Assembly: GCA_030745255.1 (NCBI GenBank)
Contig: JASLOY010000140.1
Location: forward strand, 1-8,318
Source of the DNA: Vicinamibacterales bacterium
GTDB taxonomy: Bacteria; Acidobacteriota; Vicinamibacteria; Vicinamibacterales; UBA8438
DNA length: 8,318 nt
Direction of reading: 5' to 3'
Shown piece after piece: positions 6,218-8,318 of the stretch. The position numbers and the translations under genes were made by a program. Position 1 is the first letter of the stretch. Every line of letters starts with the position of its first letter. Below the pieces are notes generated by a model, which saw only the letters and a program-made list of their open reading frames with translations, made no database searches and was not told the DNA's origin.

Positions 6218-7861
6218 TCAGTCCTTCAGGGCGTAGACGAACAGCGAGTGGCCTGCCGCGACAGCGACGTATTGCTTGGCGTCGACCATGTAGCTCATCG
6301 GACCGTTGGCGATCATGCCGCCCAGCGTCTTGCGCCACAGGAGGTCACCGGTCTCGGCGTCCATGACGTGGAAGTGACCCTCGCGATTGCCGGTGAACAG
6401 CAGGTTCGAGGCGCTGGTGAGGATGCCGCTGCTCGTCACGTCGGTCATCGGCACCCGCCATCGCTGCTGGCCGTTGCGCGGGTCGATCGCGATGACGGCG
6501 CCGCCACCTGCCGCGTCGGTCCAGTTGTTGATGTGCCCTCGCCTGAGACCGGGCACGTTGGCGCCGGCGCCGAACGGGTTGGCGGGGCGACCGCCGAGAA
6601 ACACACGGCCAGGCTGGTGCTCCTGCTCGATGGGCTCGAAGTTCGACCCGTACGACTCCCAGGCAGACACATAAAACAGACCGGTCTCAGGACTGTAGGA
6701 GGGTGAGTACCAGTTGGTGCCGCCCTGGATGCCCGGGAAGGTCGTCGTGCCCGGCGGCTGGGGGGTCTGCACCGGTCGGCCGAAGTCGTCGAGTCCGCTG
6801 GCCCAGTTCACCGGCACGAAGTTGGTGCCGTTGAGGAACCGACCGCTCTCGCGGTCCAGCACGTAGAAGAAGCCGTTGCGGTTGCCCCAGAGCATCAGCT
6901 TCAGGTTGCCGCCGTTGCCGTCGGGGGCGTCGATCAAGACAGGAATCTGGACCGAGTCGTAGTCGTACGGGTCGTTCGGGGTGAACTGGAAGTACCACTC
7001 GAGCTCGCCGGTGTCAGGGTCAAGCGCGACCACCGAGTCGGAATACAGGTTGTCGCCGGGCCGCTGGGCCGGGTTCAAGTCTGGTCCCGGGTTGCCGATG
7101 CCCCAGTAGGTCAGGTCGAGATCGGGATCGTAGGAACCGGTGAGCCAGGCCGACGCCCCGCCGGTCATCCAGGCGTCGTTCTCCCAGGTCTCGTGCCCCG
7201 GCTCGCCGGGCCCAGGGATGGTGTGGAACCGCCACGCCAGCTCACCGGTCGCCGCGTCGTAGGCGTCGATGAAGCCGCGGATGCCGTACTCGCCGCCCGC
7301 GACACCCACGATGACCTTGTCCTTGACGACGAGCGGCGCCAGCGTCAGGGCGTAGCCCTGGGTCGGGTCGGCCACGGTGGTCTGCCAGATCGGTTCGCCG
7401 GCGATTGCGTCGATCCCGATCAGGTTGCCATCGAGTGTGGCCAGAAACAGGGTGTCGTCGAGAATGGCCAGGCCCCGGTTGACCGCCCCGCAGCAGGGAC
7501 GCGCGTCGGAAGACACGTTGTACTCGTACTTCCAGAATACGCTGCCGCGTTTGGCGTCGATCGCCACCACGTTGTTGACCGGTTCGGTCAGATACATGAT
7601 GCCGTCGACGACGAGCGGAGTCGCCTGGAACGCCTCGAGCGACCCGGCCTGAAAGACCCACGAGAGCTCGAGGTCGTCGAGGTTGTCTTTGCGAATCTGG
7701 TCGAGCTTCGTATGACGATTGCTCGAATACGTGCCCGAGTAGGTGAGCCAGTTGTGTGGCTCGTCTTCGGCGTTCAGCAGCCGTTCGAAAGTGACCTGGG
7801 CAGCGGCACCGGTCGGGAGTAGTGCGACGAGCACAAGGGCGATCAATAAATGTCTTGTCAT
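6218..7861 (-). CDS. Secreted PQQ-dependent alcohol dehydrogenase-type enzyme
   Basis: This 547-residue quinoprotein is of the methanol/ethanol dehydrogenase type and is predicted to oxidise an alcohol in the periplasm and hand electrons to a cytochrome c. A signal peptide covers residues 1-21 (MTRHLLIALVLVALL, then TGAAA, then Q). The vicinal disulfide Cys123-Cys124 (RPCCGAVNRG) is diagnostic of this group. Metal ligands expected by homology are Glu191 (GGEYGIRGF) and Asn257 (GIGNPGPD). FTPNDPYDYD (293-302) gives catalytic Asp300 and a second acid, Asp302. GTNWYSPSYS (381-390) fits the PQQ-binding strand after the active site. Docking motifs such as TGELAW, TGELEW and TGDLLW recur. There is no CxxCH, so an external electron acceptor is needed. 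The gene lies 97 nt downstream of a truncated cytochrome c, its likely former partner. The start at 7861 is set by the signal peptide; no good Shine-Dalgarno precedes it. Substrate unknown. Confidence 0.93.
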   Translation of the reverse strand: MTRHLLIALVLVALLPTGAAAQVTFERLLNAEDEPHNWLTYSGTYSSNRHTKLDQIRKDNLDDLELSWVFQAGSLEAFQATPLVVDGIMYLTEPVNNVVAIDAKRGSVFWKYEYNVSSDARPCCGAVNRGLAILDDTLFLATLDGNLIGIDAIAGEPIWQTTVADPTQGYALTLAPLVVKDKVIVGVAGGEYGIRGFIDAYDAATGELAWRFHTIPGPGEPGHETWENDAWMTGGASAWLTGSYDPDLDLTYWGIGNPGPDLNPAQRPGDNLYSDSVVALDPDTGELEWYFQFTPNDPYDYDSVQIPVLIDAPDGNGGNLKLMLWGNRNGFFYVLDRESGRFLNGTNFVPVNWASGLDDFGRPVQTPQPPGTTTFPGIQGGTNWYSPSYSPETGLFYVSAWESYGSNFEPIEQEHQPGRVFLGGRPANPFGAGANVPGLRRGHINNWTDAAGGGAVIAIDPRNGQQRWRVPMTDVTSSGILTSASNLLFTGNREGHFHVMDAETGDLLWRKTLGGMIANGPMSYMVDAKQYVAVAAGHSLFVYALKD

Positions 7862-7865
7862 AGCT

Positions 7866-7890
7866 GATTCGAGGTGTCGCCTCGTGAATC
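7866..7890 (-). promoter_or_regulatory. Hairpin just upstream of the PQQ alcohol dehydrogenase-type start
   Basis: GATTC (7866-7870) pairs with GAATC (7886-7890), and GAGG (7871-7874) with CCTC (7880-7883). The result is a 9-bp stem with a 2-base bulge (7884-7885) and a TGTCG loop. It ends 4 nt before the ATG at 7861. On the mRNA strand the only GAGG purine run lies inside this stem, about 18 nt from the start. The structure could gate translation or be a protein-binding site; its role is unproven. Confidence 0.45.
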
Positions 7891-7919
7891 TACGGAAGCT
7901 GGTAAAGCCATCCGGCCGT

Positions 7920-7947
7920 CTTCTGACTTCTGCCTTCTGACTTCTTC
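7920..7947. repeat. Tandem 14-bp repeat in the cytochrome-dehydrogenase gap
   Basis: Two adjacent 14-bp units, 7920-7933 and 7934-7947, agree at 13 of 14 positions. The core CTTCTGAC recurs exactly at 7920-7927 and 7934-7941. On the - strand the purine-rich GTCAGAAG units stand about 60-80 nt upstream of the dehydrogenase start, where a regulator or polymerase could bind. It could equally be a neutral simple repeat. Confidence 0.5.
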
Positions 7948-7958
7948 TATGGAGCCTT

Positions 7959-8216
7959 TCAGAACCCTTTCAGGGTCAGCAGATACGCGAGCACGTCGGC
8001 CATTTCCTGTTCGTCGAGTACGTCGGTCGCCGGCGGCATCGGCGACTCGGTAACGGCCGCCAGCTCCCGCAACTCCGCTTTCTCGAGCGACCGTAGACGC
8101 TCGTCCTGGTCAATGAGCTGAATGGTGTAAGTGTCCTCGTTGAGCCGACGCCCATCGAGCACCGTGCCATCACTCAGCACCGCTCGCACCGGCCGCAATC
8201 GCCACCTGACGCGCAT
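7959..8216 (-). pseudogene. C-terminal fragment of a c-type cytochrome (heme-binding site missing)
   Basis: The frame from 8216 to 7959 encodes 85 residues. From about residue 9 it reads like the tail of the cytochromes that accompany PQQ dehydrogenases in Acidobacteriota: RAVLSDGTVLDGRRLNEDTY (11-30), then TIQLID, then SPMP (58-61) with the probable axial Met60, and a closing helix EMADVLAYLLTLKGF (71-85). The CxxCH heme-attachment region that should lie before this domain is absent. The first eight residues (MRVRWRLR) are an out-of-frame reading of the overlapping HMG-CoA reductase end, and a stop codon occurs in this frame at 8271-8273. There is no signal peptide, so even if translated the product would be cytoplasmic and heme-less. 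I read it as a remnant left by a deletion. The annotated start is only the first ATG in frame and is not supported as a real start. Confidence 0.72.
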
Positions 8217-8318
8217 GCAATGCCATGTGCCCGCGCTGGATTCCTTCGGTGGAAAGCGCCCGGAGCGCCGCTAGATTCTGCGCTAGACCCACAGACACAA
8301 TGATTTCAGCCAATTCTG
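8170..8318 (-). CDS. HMG-CoA reductase, class II (degradative type), C-terminal part, probably truncated
   Basis: The - strand frame entering from the right edge encodes 48 residues ending at TGA (8170-8172). It contains ELAEIIVSVGLAQNLAALRA, then STEGIQRGHMALHARQVAIA. The GIQRGHMALHAR stretch is the signature of class II HMG-CoA reductases, and its His (8227-8229) corresponds to the catalytic histidine of the Pseudomonas mevalonii enzyme. These enzymes interconvert mevalonate and HMG-CoA. In known members the chain continues roughly 35-40 residues past this motif as the flap domain. Here it ends after GASGAE, where homologues continue with a hydrophobic residue. The loss coincides with the start of the cytochrome fragment in another frame, so the gene was probably cut by a rearrangement. 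The rest of the gene lies outside the window. The family is well supported; truncation is inferred from recalled family structure. Confidence 0.8.
   Translation of the reverse strand, partial: ELAEIIVSVGLAQNLAALRALSTEGIQRGHMALHARQVAIAAGASGAE

Noticed and set aside
6153..6338. Upstream extension of tex by 62 codons
   Set aside because: It overlaps the 3' end of the dehydrogenase gene and its translation shows no Tex-like sequence. The family N-terminus fits the ATG at 6152.
7955..7976. CCTTTCAG direct repeat (7955-7962 and 7966-7973) and ACCC/GGGT mini-hairpin as a terminator
   Set aside because: The stem is only 4 bp with no T-tract, and most of it lies within the cytochrome fragment's coding end.
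8269..8286. Repeated GCTAG near the right edge as another copy of the mobile element end
   Set aside because: Only five bases match, the following bases differ from GCTAGCAGCC, and the region codes for conserved HMG-CoA reductase sequence.
1..8318. CRISPR array, tRNA, rRNA or prophage genes
   Set aside because: I found no spaced direct repeats, cloverleaf-like sequence, rRNA motif or phage-type gene anywhere in the window.

Overview
The window is GC-rich bacterial chromosome, very densely coding. The gene set suggests an Acidobacteriota member, perhaps Vicinamibacteria-like: secreted PQQ-dependent dehydrogenases, a NIPSNAP gene, a cytochrome c tail of the 'GRRLNEDTYTIQLID' type, and a YtxJ/BrxC-like bacilliredoxin implying bacillithiol. 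This assignment is inference from gene families, not a database result.

Left part (1-2586, + strand): the 3' end of a NIPSNAP-family gene, then a complete secreted PQQ-dependent dehydrogenase of the glucose-dehydrogenase-like type, then a small DksA/TraR zinc-finger regulator. Gaps are 37 and 13 nt, so the three look co-transcribed. The remaining genes are on the - strand and meet this block head to tail at 2586/2590 with only 3 nt between stop codons.

Right part, read on the - strand from the right edge: (i) the 3' end of a class II (degradative-type) HMG-CoA reductase that stops early; (ii) a fragment of a c-type cytochrome that keeps its C-terminal Met-ligand region but has no CxxCH heme site, overlapping the HMG-CoA reductase end; (iii) a secreted PQQ alcohol dehydrogenase-type enzyme with a vicinal Cys-Cys and a D-x-D active-site motif associated with lanthanide use; (iv) the RNA-binding protein Tex; (v) a short spermidine-synthase-like Rossmann protein coupled to tex through an ATGA overlap; (vi) a 168-bp non-coding element with 26-27 bp terminal inverted repeats, resembling a MITE; (vii) a YtxJ/BrxC-like bacilliredoxin with an extra N-terminal hydrophobic region.

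Functional reading: two different periplasmic PQQ oxidoreductases lie on opposite strands. The cytochrome that would be the natural electron acceptor of the second one survives only as a fragment. The tex, methyltransferase-fold and bacilliredoxin genes are housekeeping or stress functions. The most notable structural points are the apparent deletion junction between HMG-CoA reductase and the cytochrome (about 8173-8192), and the MITE-like element at 3090-3257, which supplies the stop codon of one gene and reaches to within 5 nt of the start codon of the next. I found no tRNA, rRNA, CRISPR array or transposase gene, and no convincing intrinsic terminator with a T-tract.
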